Positions 1 to 5,701 of a DNA stretch of 11,928 nucleotides are shown piece by piece. The position numbers were made by a program, and so were the translations under genes. The first letter of the stretch is position 1. Each line of letters starts with the position of its first letter. Origin of the DNA: Planctomycetaceae bacterium. Lineage in GTDB: Bacteria; Planctomycetota; Planctomycetia; Pirellulales; PALSA-1355. The DNA is taken from the NCBI GenBank assembly GCA_005773095.1, contig SXHT01000209.1, positions 1 to 11,928 on the forward strand. The letters are read 5' to 3'. The notes below the pieces were generated by a model. The model was not told the origin of the DNA. It made no database searches and was given only the letters and a program-made list of their open reading frames with translations.

Positions 1-1
1 C

Positions 2-109
2 AGTCCCGAATTCGCGCATCTCTCACCTGAGGATCGTCGCGTGATTTTGCAGATTCTTCGCGCCACGAAACCGAACCTGCCAGATTACTGGCAGTCCGCG
101 GGCCCTTGA
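2..109 (+). CDS. 3' end of an unidentified protein gene (partial)
   Basis: The second reading frame is open from the window edge to a TGA at 107-109 and encodes 35 residues. They begin SPEFAHLSPEDRRV and end DYWQSAGP. The peptide is well balanced, with a short amphipathic helix followed by a Pro/Trp-containing tail, which looks like a genuine C-terminus. The other two forward frames are less protein-like; one is stopped at 28-30. I do not recognise the family and cannot assign a function. A 9-bp hairpin about 200 bases further on could end this transcript. Confidence 0.5.
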   Translation, partial: SPEFAHLSPEDRRVILQILRATKPNLPDYWQSAGP

Positions 110-478
110 GTCGGTGCAAATGCCCTAAACTCTGCCACGGCCTTGGCCGATGCTTGTTGATGGTTGCTTGATTTTGCCGGTCGTGGGGCTTACGATAGCC
201 AACAGATTGCTTTTCTTCGACAGTTTCCAGCGATCTCCCCTTCGATTTGTGGTGCCAATCCTATGCTCAACCACTCCCTGATCTGCGAGTGTTGTTGTCG
301 CTGTTGCTAGCGAGCCGTCGCTCGGCTCGCTCGTCTGCTCGCGATCTTCGCGCCCGTGTTCCACGCATCGGTTGACTGTTCCCAAGAAAAGCGCGTCGCA
401 ACCCACCGCAAGGGACCCCGCGGCTGAAATATTCACTCCTGATTCCCGATTCCCGACTTCTTTGCTTCCAGGTGCCCC
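110..478. other. Intergenic region upstream of cysE
   Basis: No credible gene is visible in these 369 bases. The long minus-strand frame crossing it (1228 down to 125) is antisense to cysE and resembles nothing. The region holds a perfect 9-bp hairpin (309-331) and a short tandem repeat of GATTCCC at 441-454, just before the cysE start. I see no clear sigma-70 promoter and no Shine-Dalgarno sequence before the cysE ATG. Confidence 0.6.
309..331. repeat. Perfect 9-bp hairpin
   Basis: AGCGAGCCG (309-317) and CGGCTCGCT (323-331) are exact reverse complements around a 5-base loop. No T-tract follows, so it is not a classical intrinsic terminator. It could still stabilise or end the upstream transcript. 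Confidence 0.5.
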
Positions 479-1435
479 ATGGCTTCCGATCTTCGACTGA
501 AGGAACAACTCCCCACGCTGACCGAGCGCATCGTACACACCTATCGCGAGGTGCCGCTGATTAACCACTTGGGCCATTGCCCGCTGCCCAGTTATGACGT
601 CATCGTCAGCGTGCTGGAAGACCTCAAAGAGGTGATCTATCCTGGATTTCGCCGCCGCGAGGGGTTGCATGCGGGCAACGTCACCTACCATGTCGGCGAT
701 CTGATCGACGGCCTGCATGATAAGCTCACGCAGCAAATTGGCCGCGCGATGCGTCACGACGCCGATCTTCCGGCCGATTGCGCCAGCGACCAGGACTACG
801 AAGCTCTCGGCCAGGCCAAGGCGATATTGTTTCTCGAAGAATTGCCCGATGTCTGCCAGGCGCTGGCGCTCGACGTGCAAGCCGCCTACGATGGCGACCC
901 GGCGGTTAAGAAGCCCGACGAAATCATCTTCTGCTATCCGGGACTGGAAGCCGTCACGGTGTTTCGCCTTGCGCATCTGCTGCACGAATTGGGCGTGCCG
1001 CTGATTCCGCGGATGATGACCGAATGGGCGCACAGTAAGACCGGCATTGACATTCATCCCGGCGCCCAAATCGGCCATCACTTTTTTATCGACCACGGCA
1101 CCGGCGTGGTGATCGGAGAGACTTGCGAGATCGGCAACCACGTGAAGCTCTACCAGGGAGTGACGCTCGGCGCTCTGAGCTTCCAAATGGACGGCGACGG
1201 CAACCTGGTCCGCGGAACGAAGCGCCATCCCACGATCGAAGACTGGGTCGTGATCTACGCAAACGCCACCGTGCTAGGCGGTCAAACGGTTATCGGCCAT
1301 CACTCGGTCGTGGGCTCGAGCGTCTGGCTGACACGAAGTGTCGAACCTCGCACCACGGTCGTTCTGGAAAAGCCCAAGCTCCGCATTCGCGCCGAGCACG
1401 AGGAAGTGTCCGAATCGCTGAATTACGTGATCTAA
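479..1435 (+). CDS. cysE: Serine O-acetyltransferase
   Basis: The enzyme transfers an acetyl group from acetyl-CoA to L-serine, giving O-acetylserine, the acceptor of sulfide in cysteine synthesis; it is cytosolic. The 318-residue protein has an N-terminal helical region (about 1-185) followed by a left-handed beta-helix of hexapeptide repeats (about 189-290). The signature is clear: GIDIHPGAQIG then FIDHGTGVVIGE. D191 of the DIHP motif and H206 of DHGTG have the 15-residue spacing of the catalytic Asp/His pair of E. coli CysE. GVTLGALSF matches the acetyl-CoA-binding turn. The N-terminal helical part is longer than in compact EpsC-type enzymes. Start: ATG at 479 after a region without a Shine-Dalgarno sequence. 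The gene stands alone, with repeats starting 18 bases beyond its stop. No cysK partner is in the window. The family call is firm. Confidence 0.93.
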   Translation: MASDLRLKEQLPTLTERIVHTYREVPLINHLGHCPLPSYDVIVSVLEDLKEVIYPGFRRREGLHAGNVTYHVGDLIDGLHDKLTQQIGRAMRHDADLPADCASDQDYEALGQAKAILFLEELPDVCQALALDVQAAYDGDPAVKKPDEIIFCYPGLEAVTVFRLAHLLHELGVPLIPRMMTEWAHSKTGIDIHPGAQIGHHFFIDHGTGVVIGETCEIGNHVKLYQGVTLGALSFQMDGDGNLVRGTKRHPTIEDWVVIYANATVLGGQTVIGHHSVVGSSVWLTRSVEPRTTVVLEKPKLRIRAEHEEVSESLNYVI

Positions 1436-1453
1436 ATTAAATATCATCATTGC

Positions 1454-1524
1454 GGGAGGGCGAGGCGCCTGCCGTCCCCCTCGCCTGGCCCGTGAACGGT
1501 TGCCGGCAGGAGCCTCCCCCTCCC
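1454..1524. repeat. GC-rich inverted repeat, family A
   Basis: The 21-base arm 1454-1474 (starting GGGAGGGCGAGG) is the reverse complement of 1504-1524 (ending GCCTCCCCCTCCC) at 19 of 21 positions. The 29 bases between the arms carry TCGCCTGGCCCGTGAACGGT, which recurs at 1636-1655. The element begins 18 bases after the cysE stop and could act as a transcript end. The arrangement resembles a REPIN or short MITE. Membership of a genome-wide family is inferred. Confidence 0.7.
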
Positions 1525-1655
1525 AGGATCCACGGGCCGGGGACTGGCTCATTTTCCCGGCGAGTTCGCGCGAGGTGCATCGTACGGTAGGCTGGTTGTC
1601 CAACGTGGTTTCCAGGAAAATGTGCCTGTCCCCCCTCGCCTGGCCCGTGAACGGT
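1481..1655 (+). repeat. Pair of exact 20-bp direct repeats
   Basis: TCGCCTGGCCCGTGAACGGT occurs at 1481-1500 and again at 1636-1655, each time preceded by a run of C. The first copy lies inside family-A repeat 1454-1524 and the second forms the outer edge of family-B repeat 1531-1649. The two elements are therefore interleaved. The last 14 bases also match the outer arms of copy 2 near 5311 and 5444. Confidence 0.85.
1531..1649. repeat. REPIN-like palindromic element, family B, copy 1
   Basis: The outer arms CACGGGCC (1531-1538) and GGCCCGTG (1642-1649) are reverse complements. Inside them, the 22-base cores 1539-1560 (GGGGACTGGCTCATTTTC...) and 1612-1633 (...GAAAATGTGCCTGTCCCC) are near-complementary. 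Read in reverse complement, both cores and the centre containing GTTGTCCAACGTGGTTTCC match copy 2 at 5311-5444, including CCACGTTGGACAACC, while the rest of the centre has diverged. Two head-to-head REP units around a variable centre is the classic REPIN layout. The element ends about 20 bases before the queC start codon. Confidence 0.8.
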
Positions 1656-1672
1656 GACAGTCTCGACAGATC

Positions 1673-2365
1673 ATGATTCGCGTTCCACCACCGACGATTG
1701 GCTTGCTATTCAGCGGCGGACTCGACAGCTCGATTGCCGTCGGGCACTTGCTCGGCCAAGGATTTGAGGTGCAGCCGATCTATGTGGCGTCAGGACTGGT
1801 TTGGGAGGAAGCGGAATTGCCCTTCGCAAGGAAGTTCTTGGCGGCGATGGCAACCACCCGACTCCACGATCTGGTGCTGCTGGACATGACAGCAGCCGAT
1901 TTGTACGGCGACCATTGGAGCATCACGGGCATCGGGGTGCCAGATGCCGAATCTGCAGACGAGGCGGTTCACTTGCCGGGACGCAATCCCCTGCTGATGC
2001 TCAAGGCGCGGATGTGGTGTCAGTTGAATGGCATCGATCGGCTGGCCTTGGGTTGTCTGGGGAACAACCCGTTTGCGGACGCCAGCGAGCAGTTCTTCGC
2101 GGAGTTCGGCAGGCTGCTTGATCGCGCCACGGACAGCGCCGTGCACGTTTTTCGGCCGCTGGCGAAATTCACCAAGCGGCAGGTGATGGAGTTGGGCCGC
2201 GACTTGCCGCTGCAACACACATTTTCGTGCATCGATCCTGCTGAGGGATTACACTGTGGCCGGTGCAACAAGTGCGCGGAACGCAAGGCGGCGTTTCGCA
2301 CGCGAGGGAGGGATGACCCAACCGAGTATGGAGAACTGAACACGACGATCAAGCATTTCCGGTAA
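1673..2365 (+). CDS. queC: 7-cyano-7-deazaguanine (preQ0) synthase
   Basis: QueC converts 7-carboxy-7-deazaguanine, ammonia and ATP to preQ0, the precursor of the tRNA base queuosine. The 230-residue protein has a PP-loop ATP pyrophosphatase motif SGGLDSS at 14-20. At its C-terminus it has the zinc site C186, C195, C198, C201, with the 9-3-3 spacing of Bacillus subtilis QueC. GCLGNNPFADAS in the middle fits the substrate-binding region, and the length is typical. queD follows after 63 bases on the same strand, which supports the pathway call. queE, folE, queF and tgt are not in the window. The start is ATG 1673, which puts the PP-loop at the normal distance from the N-terminus. No Shine-Dalgarno is visible, and the leader carries repeats up to 1655. 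QueC-like enzymes also occur in DNA-modification and anti-phage clusters, but nothing nearby suggests that here. Confidence 0.9.
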   Translation: MIRVPPPTIGLLFSGGLDSSIAVGHLLGQGFEVQPIYVASGLVWEEAELPFARKFLAAMATTRLHDLVLLDMTAADLYGDHWSITGIGVPDAESADEAVHLPGRNPLLMLKARMWCQLNGIDRLALGCLGNNPFADASEQFFAEFGRLLDRATDSAVHVFRPLAKFTKRQVMELGRDLPLQHTFSCIDPAEGLHCGRCNKCAERKAAFRTRGRDDPTEYGELNTTIKHFR

Positions 2366-2428
2366 TCAGAATATTCGTCGGCCATCTTCCTCTTTCTGTC
2401 CGCCTGCTACCCTTTGGCTGCTCCCCCT

Positions 2429-2830
2429 ATGTTCCGAGTTACCCGCGAGATCGACTTCTGCTACGGCCACCGCCTCTTAAACTACGCAGGCAAGTGCCGC
2501 TACTTGCATGGCCATAACGGCACGGCGGTGATCGTGATCGAAGCTCCGTCGCTCGATGACCGCGGAATGGTGCTCGATTTTTCGGATATCAAACGCGTCG
2601 TCAGCAATTGGATCGACGAGCATCTCGATCATCGCATGATTCTGCACCGCGATGACCCGGCCCGTGGAGCGCTCGAGAAACTGGGCGAGCCTCTGTTTTT
2701 GCTCGACGTCAATCCGACGGCCGAGAACATCGCCAGGTTGATCTTCGATTACGCTTTCACGCAGGGATTTCCCGTCGTCGAGTGCAGTCTGTGGGAAACG
2801 CCGCACTGCTACGCGACGTATCGGGCGTGA
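2429..2830 (+). CDS. queD: 6-carboxy-5,6,7,8-tetrahydropterin synthase (QueD/PTPS family)
   Basis: QueD converts 7,8-dihydroneopterin triphosphate to 6-carboxytetrahydropterin, the first committed step to 7-deazaguanines. From ATG 2429 the protein has 133 residues. H14 together with H27 and H29 form the zinc site. C23 is the catalytic cysteine in the CxxxHGH motif (CRYLHGH) that separates QueD-type enzymes from many eukaryotic PTPS. LDHRMIL and SLWETPHCYATY carry the remaining conserved Asp-His and Glu of the family. A TTG start at 2414 would add only MAAPP; ATG 2429 leads directly into the usual F-x-V-T-R-E-I-x-F beta strand, so I prefer it. The gene lies 63 bases after queC, probably cotranscribed. 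A PTPS-like role cannot be wholly excluded, but the motif and neighbour favour QueD. Confidence 0.9.
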   Translation: MFRVTREIDFCYGHRLLNYAGKCRYLHGHNGTAVIVIEAPSLDDRGMVLDFSDIKRVVSNWIDEHLDHRMILHRDDPARGALEKLGEPLFLLDVNPTAENIARLIFDYAFTQGFPVVECSLWETPHCYATYRA

Positions 2831-3221
2831 GCCAGGCGAAAACAGTCCGGGAGGCCGTTTCGCGCCATCACCCGTCTGTCAATCCCTCGAAATTGCGCCG
2901 ATCGTGGACAGGCTGCGGCACAACGCACTTTGTCTCGAATGCAATCGGCCAGGCTACCGCGACAATTGGTTGCCCACGGACAACGCACAGAATCGACGCC
3001 AGCGCGATGGAAGGAGACGGCATGGGCCAAACGTCGACCGACGAAGGAACACGGCAAAACGTAAATATGGCGGTTTCCCTTTCCTTGCGAAGCGTTGCTT
3101 GACGTTGCGGGTTAAATAGGCGTACTGTACACGATGAAAACCCAAGTCCCGTTCCCAGGCGCCATTCCCCAAAGGTGCCAACTCTGATTTCATTTATCCT
3201 GTGTCTGATCGGATTTAAGCC
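2831..3221. other. Intergenic region between queD and the aldehyde dehydrogenase gene
   Basis: These 391 bases contain no frame that looks like a protein, on either strand. The only item I would mark is a weak promoter-like pair at 3099-3128. A 17-codon frame at 3134-3187 follows it but has no ribosome-binding site or recognisable content. Confidence 0.55.
3099..3128 (+). promoter_or_regulatory. Possible sigma-70 promoter of the aldehyde dehydrogenase gene
   Basis: TTGACG at 3099-3104 resembles a -35 box. TACTGT at 3123-3128 is a weak -10 candidate after an 18-base spacer. The start codon is 93 bases downstream of the -10. A similar pair (TTGACG, then AATAGnnnTAC) precedes the sigma factor gene, which gives slight extra support. 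Confidence 0.25.
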
Positions 3222-4643
3222 ATGAAGATGCTGGTCGGTGGTGAGTGGACCGATACACCCGAACGAATGGAAGTCACCAATCCGTTCGATGGATCGGTCG
3301 TTGATTCCGTGCCGAAAGCCCGGCCGGCCGATGTCGAGCGGGCATTGGTTGGCGCCGTCGAAGGCGCACGAGTCATGCGGAATATGCCGGCATATGACCG
3401 GTACCGAATTCTTAACCGGGCTTCGCGACTGATGTTCGAGCGGCAGGAAGATCTCGGCCGCACCATCAGCATCGAGGAGGGCAAGACGCTGGCCGAGGGA
3501 CGCGCTGAAGCAGGTCGCGCGGCGGAGACGATCGAACTTTCGGCCGAGGAGGCCAAACGGATCGAAGGGGAGGTATTGCCGCTCGACGGGGCGAGCAATG
3601 GCCGTGGCAAGTTCGGTTTCACCCTGCGTGTGCCGTGCGGCGTTGTTGTGGCGATCACGCCCTTCAACTTTCCGTTAAACCTGCCGTGTCACAAAGTCGG
3701 TCCGGCGCTGGCGGCGGGAAATGCGGTGATCTTGAAGCCCGCCAGTGACACGCCGCTTTCATCGCTAAAACTTGTCGAGATTCTCGTGGAGGCCGGATTA
3801 CCGCCGCAGGCGATCAGTTGCATCACGGGTTCCGGCAGCACCGTGGGCGACACGCTTTGCACCGATTCGCGAGTTCGCAAGATCAGCTTTACTGGCAGCC
3901 GTGACGTCGGCGAACACATTTGCAAAATGGCCGGCTTGAAGCGGGTCACGATGGAGCTGGGCTCCAACAGCCCGCTGATCGTCATGGACGACGCCGATCT
4001 GCAGAAAGCGGCCGAAGCGATCGCAGTTACCGGCTTCGCAAATGCCGGTCAGGTGTGTATCTCAGCGCAGCGCGTGATTGCGGTCGAAAAAATTTACGAC
4101 GATCTGTTGCAAGTGCTGCGAACCCGGGTGGCGGCTATCCGGCACGGCAATCAGCTCGATTCCACAACCACCATGGGGCCAATGATCCGTCAGTCCGACG
4201 CCGCACGAGTCAACGAGTGGGTGCAGGAAGCCGTTCGCGGCGGTGCACGTTTGCTGCATGGAGGTAAATGCCAAGGCGCTCTGCACGAACCCACGTTGCT
4301 TGCCGATGTCTCGCCGACAATGCGAATCAGTTGCGAGGAACTTTTCGGACCCGCCGTGGCCGTGACGTTGGCTCCCGATATCGACGCCGCGATCGCCTTG
4401 GCCAACGACACTCGCTACGGACTGAGCGCCGCGATTTTCACCGAGAGCCTCGATCGGGCCTTGAAGTTCGCGCGGCAGGTCGACAGCGGCAACATCCACA
4501 TCAATTGGGGTCCGTTATGGCGGGCCGACCTGATGCCGTATGGCGGTCTGAAACAAAGCGGCTTCGGCAAGGAAGGCCCGAAGTACGCAATTCAAGAAAT
4601 GACCGAGCTTAAGACCGTCGTGATCCACGGTTTGAGTGCTTAA
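3222..4643 (+). CDS. NAD(P)-dependent aldehyde dehydrogenase
   Basis: The protein oxidises an aldehyde to the acid with NAD(P)+. Its 473 residues match the usual length of the superfamily. Key residues are visible: TPFNFPLNL with the transition-state Asn N149, KPAS in the coenzyme site, FTGSRDVG in the Rossmann loop, MELGSNSP with general base E245, and GQVCISAQR with the catalytic thiol C279. EELFGPAVAV and the C-terminal MPYGGLKQSGFGKEGP are also intact. The style (ELGSNSPLIVMDDADL, CISAQR) is nearest to the lactaldehyde/non-phosphorylating glyceraldehyde-3-phosphate/phosphonoacetaldehyde group; the substrate cannot be read from sequence. The start is ATG 3222, immediately before LVGGEW. 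No microcompartment signal or BMC genes are near. It appears to be a single-gene unit. Confidence 0.92.
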   Translation: MKMLVGGEWTDTPERMEVTNPFDGSVVDSVPKARPADVERALVGAVEGARVMRNMPAYDRYRILNRASRLMFERQEDLGRTISIEEGKTLAEGRAEAGRAAETIELSAEEAKRIEGEVLPLDGASNGRGKFGFTLRVPCGVVVAITPFNFPLNLPCHKVGPALAAGNAVILKPASDTPLSSLKLVEILVEAGLPPQAISCITGSGSTVGDTLCTDSRVRKISFTGSRDVGEHICKMAGLKRVTMELGSNSPLIVMDDADLQKAAEAIAVTGFANAGQVCISAQRVIAVEKIYDDLLQVLRTRVAAIRHGNQLDSTTTMGPMIRQSDAARVNEWVQEAVRGGARLLHGGKCQGALHEPTLLADVSPTMRISCEELFGPAVAVTLAPDIDAAIALANDTRYGLSAAIFTESLDRALKFARQVDSGNIHINWGPLWRADLMPYGGLKQSGFGKEGPKYAIQEMTELKTVVIHGLSA

Positions 4644-4948
4644 GTGCAACGGCGGCTCGTTCCGGGAATGGAGGCGCGCCTGATGAGCAGATTGGGATTC
4701 ATCGGGAGTTTCGAATGCCGTTTGCCGGCTTTCGATTCATGTGCGCCCTTCTAAAACCGTGGGTCAGTGGCCCCTTCGATCGACCGGAGACTGCGTCTGG
4801 CTCCGACGGCTTCGTTACCTCCACCGCCGCTCCAATTGCTACCGGCTGGAGCGATACTTGCCGGATGGGAATTGTCCCCACTGAAAACTGACGCCTCTTC
4901 ACGGCGCACAAAGGGGACATGACTCGATCTTTCCATGAGGGGGGTTCG
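4644..4948. other. Intergenic region downstream of the aldehyde dehydrogenase gene
   Basis: No gene is supported in these 305 bases. The right part contains TGTCCCC (4873-4879) facing GGGGACA (4913-4919), an inverted pair that echoes the GGGGAC core of the family-B repeats. It may be a worn REP copy on the 3' side of the RAYT relic that follows. I see no terminator hairpin after the dehydrogenase stop. Confidence 0.5.
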
Positions 4949-5311
4949 TCAGTTGTCCGGATTTTTTCTCGGTCGGCCGCGGGGGCGGAAGGTCGATTCC
5001 AGGCCCATCCTGGTGGCAGTCTTCCGCTGCCAGGTTTCGCTCCCATACGGTTGGCCCCGCAGCACGCTCTGGCGGATCGCCAGCAGTTCGGCCATCGTCT
5101 GCGGCTTGTTCACGTGCGCCAGCCAGTTGCGCCCCAGCGGCACCGGGCTCTCGGTCAGCAGCGAGAATTCTTCCGGCATCCCATGCAGGCGACGCTGGAG
5201 GCTGCCCCAACGCCATTGGCCGGTACTCTTGAACAGCCGCAACCCCCCATTGGTCCGATTCAGGACATGGTAAGCATCACTCCCGACAATCGAACGAGCA
5301 CTCCTCGGCGT
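4949..5311 (-). pseudogene. REP-associated tyrosine transposase (RAYT, TnpA_REP) relic with internal deletion
   Basis: An intact RAYT is an IS200/IS605-like Y1 (HUH) nuclease that acts on REP palindromes. The minus-strand frame is open from 5317 to the stop at 4951-4949. Its first codons (ACG CCG AGG AGT, from 5311) align with the usual MPRR-type start, but ATG has become ACG. AYHVLNRTNGGLRLF (about 14-28) is the family's N-terminal strand. It jumps at KSTGQWRWGSL straight into the C-terminal third (GRNWLAHVNKPQT, LRGQPYGSETW, LESTFRPRGRPRKN). The central part carrying the HUH histidines and catalytic tyrosine is gone: 120 codons remain of an expected 200 or more. No start codon precedes the conserved strand; a TTG at 5242 would begin after it. 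A family-B REPIN abuts the lost start, matching the usual REP-RAYT association. Non-functional. Confidence 0.82.
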
Positions 5312-5444
5312 AACCGTTCACGGGCCAAGAGAGGGGGACAGGCACATTTTCCCGGGAACCACGTTGGACAACCTCCTGACAGAACCCTGCGCCTCTGGCG
5401 AATTCGCCGGGAAAATAAGCCAGTCCCCGGTCCGTGAACGGTTA
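5311..5444. repeat. REPIN-like palindromic element, family B, copy 2
   Basis: The terminal arms TAACCGTTCACGGGCC (5311-5326) and GGTCCGTGAACGGTTA (5429-5444) are inverted repeats matching at 15 of 16 positions. The inner 22-base cores 5334-5355 (GGGGACAGGCACATTTTC...) and 5407-5428 (...GAAAATAAGCCAGTCCCC) pair at 19 of 22. The centre contains CCACGTTGGACAACC, shared with copy 1 (1531-1649), which has the opposite orientation. The left edge touches the lost start codon of the RAYT relic. Confidence 0.85.
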
Positions 5445-5592
5445 CCGCGGTAGAATTGGCTCGAATTGGACGAATCGGTCGACCCGTTGGGACATTCTTT
5501 GCCTTGCTTTGTAGTCGGAGAGAAAAATCCGACAACTCTTTGCCTTCGCAAGTTTATGTCAATCAACGGTTTAGGCTGAAGCCCCAGTCCAA

Positions 5593-5668
5593 ATGAACGT
5601 TTTGAACGATTTTAACGATTGACGCGCGGCAAAATAGATTTACAGTAATGAATGAACGGTTTGAACGA
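5593..5668 (+). repeat. Direct repeats ATGAACGKTTTGAACGA flanking the promoter
   Basis: ATGAACGTTTTGAACGA at 5593-5609 recurs as ATGAACGGTTTGAACGA at 5652-5668, with one mismatch in 17. A related half, TTTTAACGATT, follows the first copy. The two copies bracket the candidate promoter, one upstream of the -35 box and one at the expected transcription start. That placement suits an operator pair. Confidence 0.6.
5619..5646 (+). promoter_or_regulatory. Possible sigma-70 promoter of the sigma factor gene
   Basis: TTGACG (5619-5624) as the -35 box, a 16-base spacer and TACAGT (5641-5646) as the -10 box place the transcription start near 5653. That lies after the ATG at 5648 and before the ATG at 5702, so the promoter reading favours the later start codon. 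The -10 box matches the TATAAT consensus at four of six positions. Confidence 0.35.
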
Positions 5669-5701
5669 ATTTCATTCCCTCCCCGAACCAGCGAGCTTGT
5701 C

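Larger units (their letters stand above)
5445..5701. other. Leader region of the sigma factor gene
   Basis: This stretch carries a hairpin with 6-bp arms GTCGGA (5514-5519) and TCCGAC (5528-5533) around an A-rich loop. A 10-bp direct repeat TCTTTGCCTT (5496-5505 and 5537-5546) flanks the hairpin. Further right are a candidate promoter (5619-5646) and a 17-bp direct repeat on either side of it. No protein gene is apparent, apart from a possible 18-codon extension of the sigma factor from ATG 5648. Confidence 0.5.

Noticed and set aside
125..1228. Long open frame of 367 codons on the minus strand
   Set aside because: It lies antisense to cysE, whose motifs are unmistakable. Its own translation has no family features and is a by-product of GC-rich codon use.
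1436..1672. preQ1-type riboswitch upstream of queC
   Set aside because: The leader is explained by interleaved inverted repeats, and I could not find the short pseudoknot pattern expected of a preQ1 aptamer.
2414..2428. TTG start for queD five codons before the ATG
   Set aside because: It adds only MAAPP with no ribosome-binding site; ATG 2429 gives the usual QueD N-terminus.
1673..2830. queC-queD as part of a 7-deazaguanine DNA-modification or anti-phage island
   Set aside because: No dpd genes, nucleases or helicases are nearby; the simpler reading is queuosine synthesis.
3134..3187. 17-codon open frame before the aldehyde dehydrogenase gene
   Set aside because: No ribosome-binding site and no recognisable content; too short to support.
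4919..5437. Plus-strand open frame of 172 codons
   Set aside because: It reads antisense through the RAYT relic and the REPIN element; low-complexity Pro/Arg/Gln-rich product.
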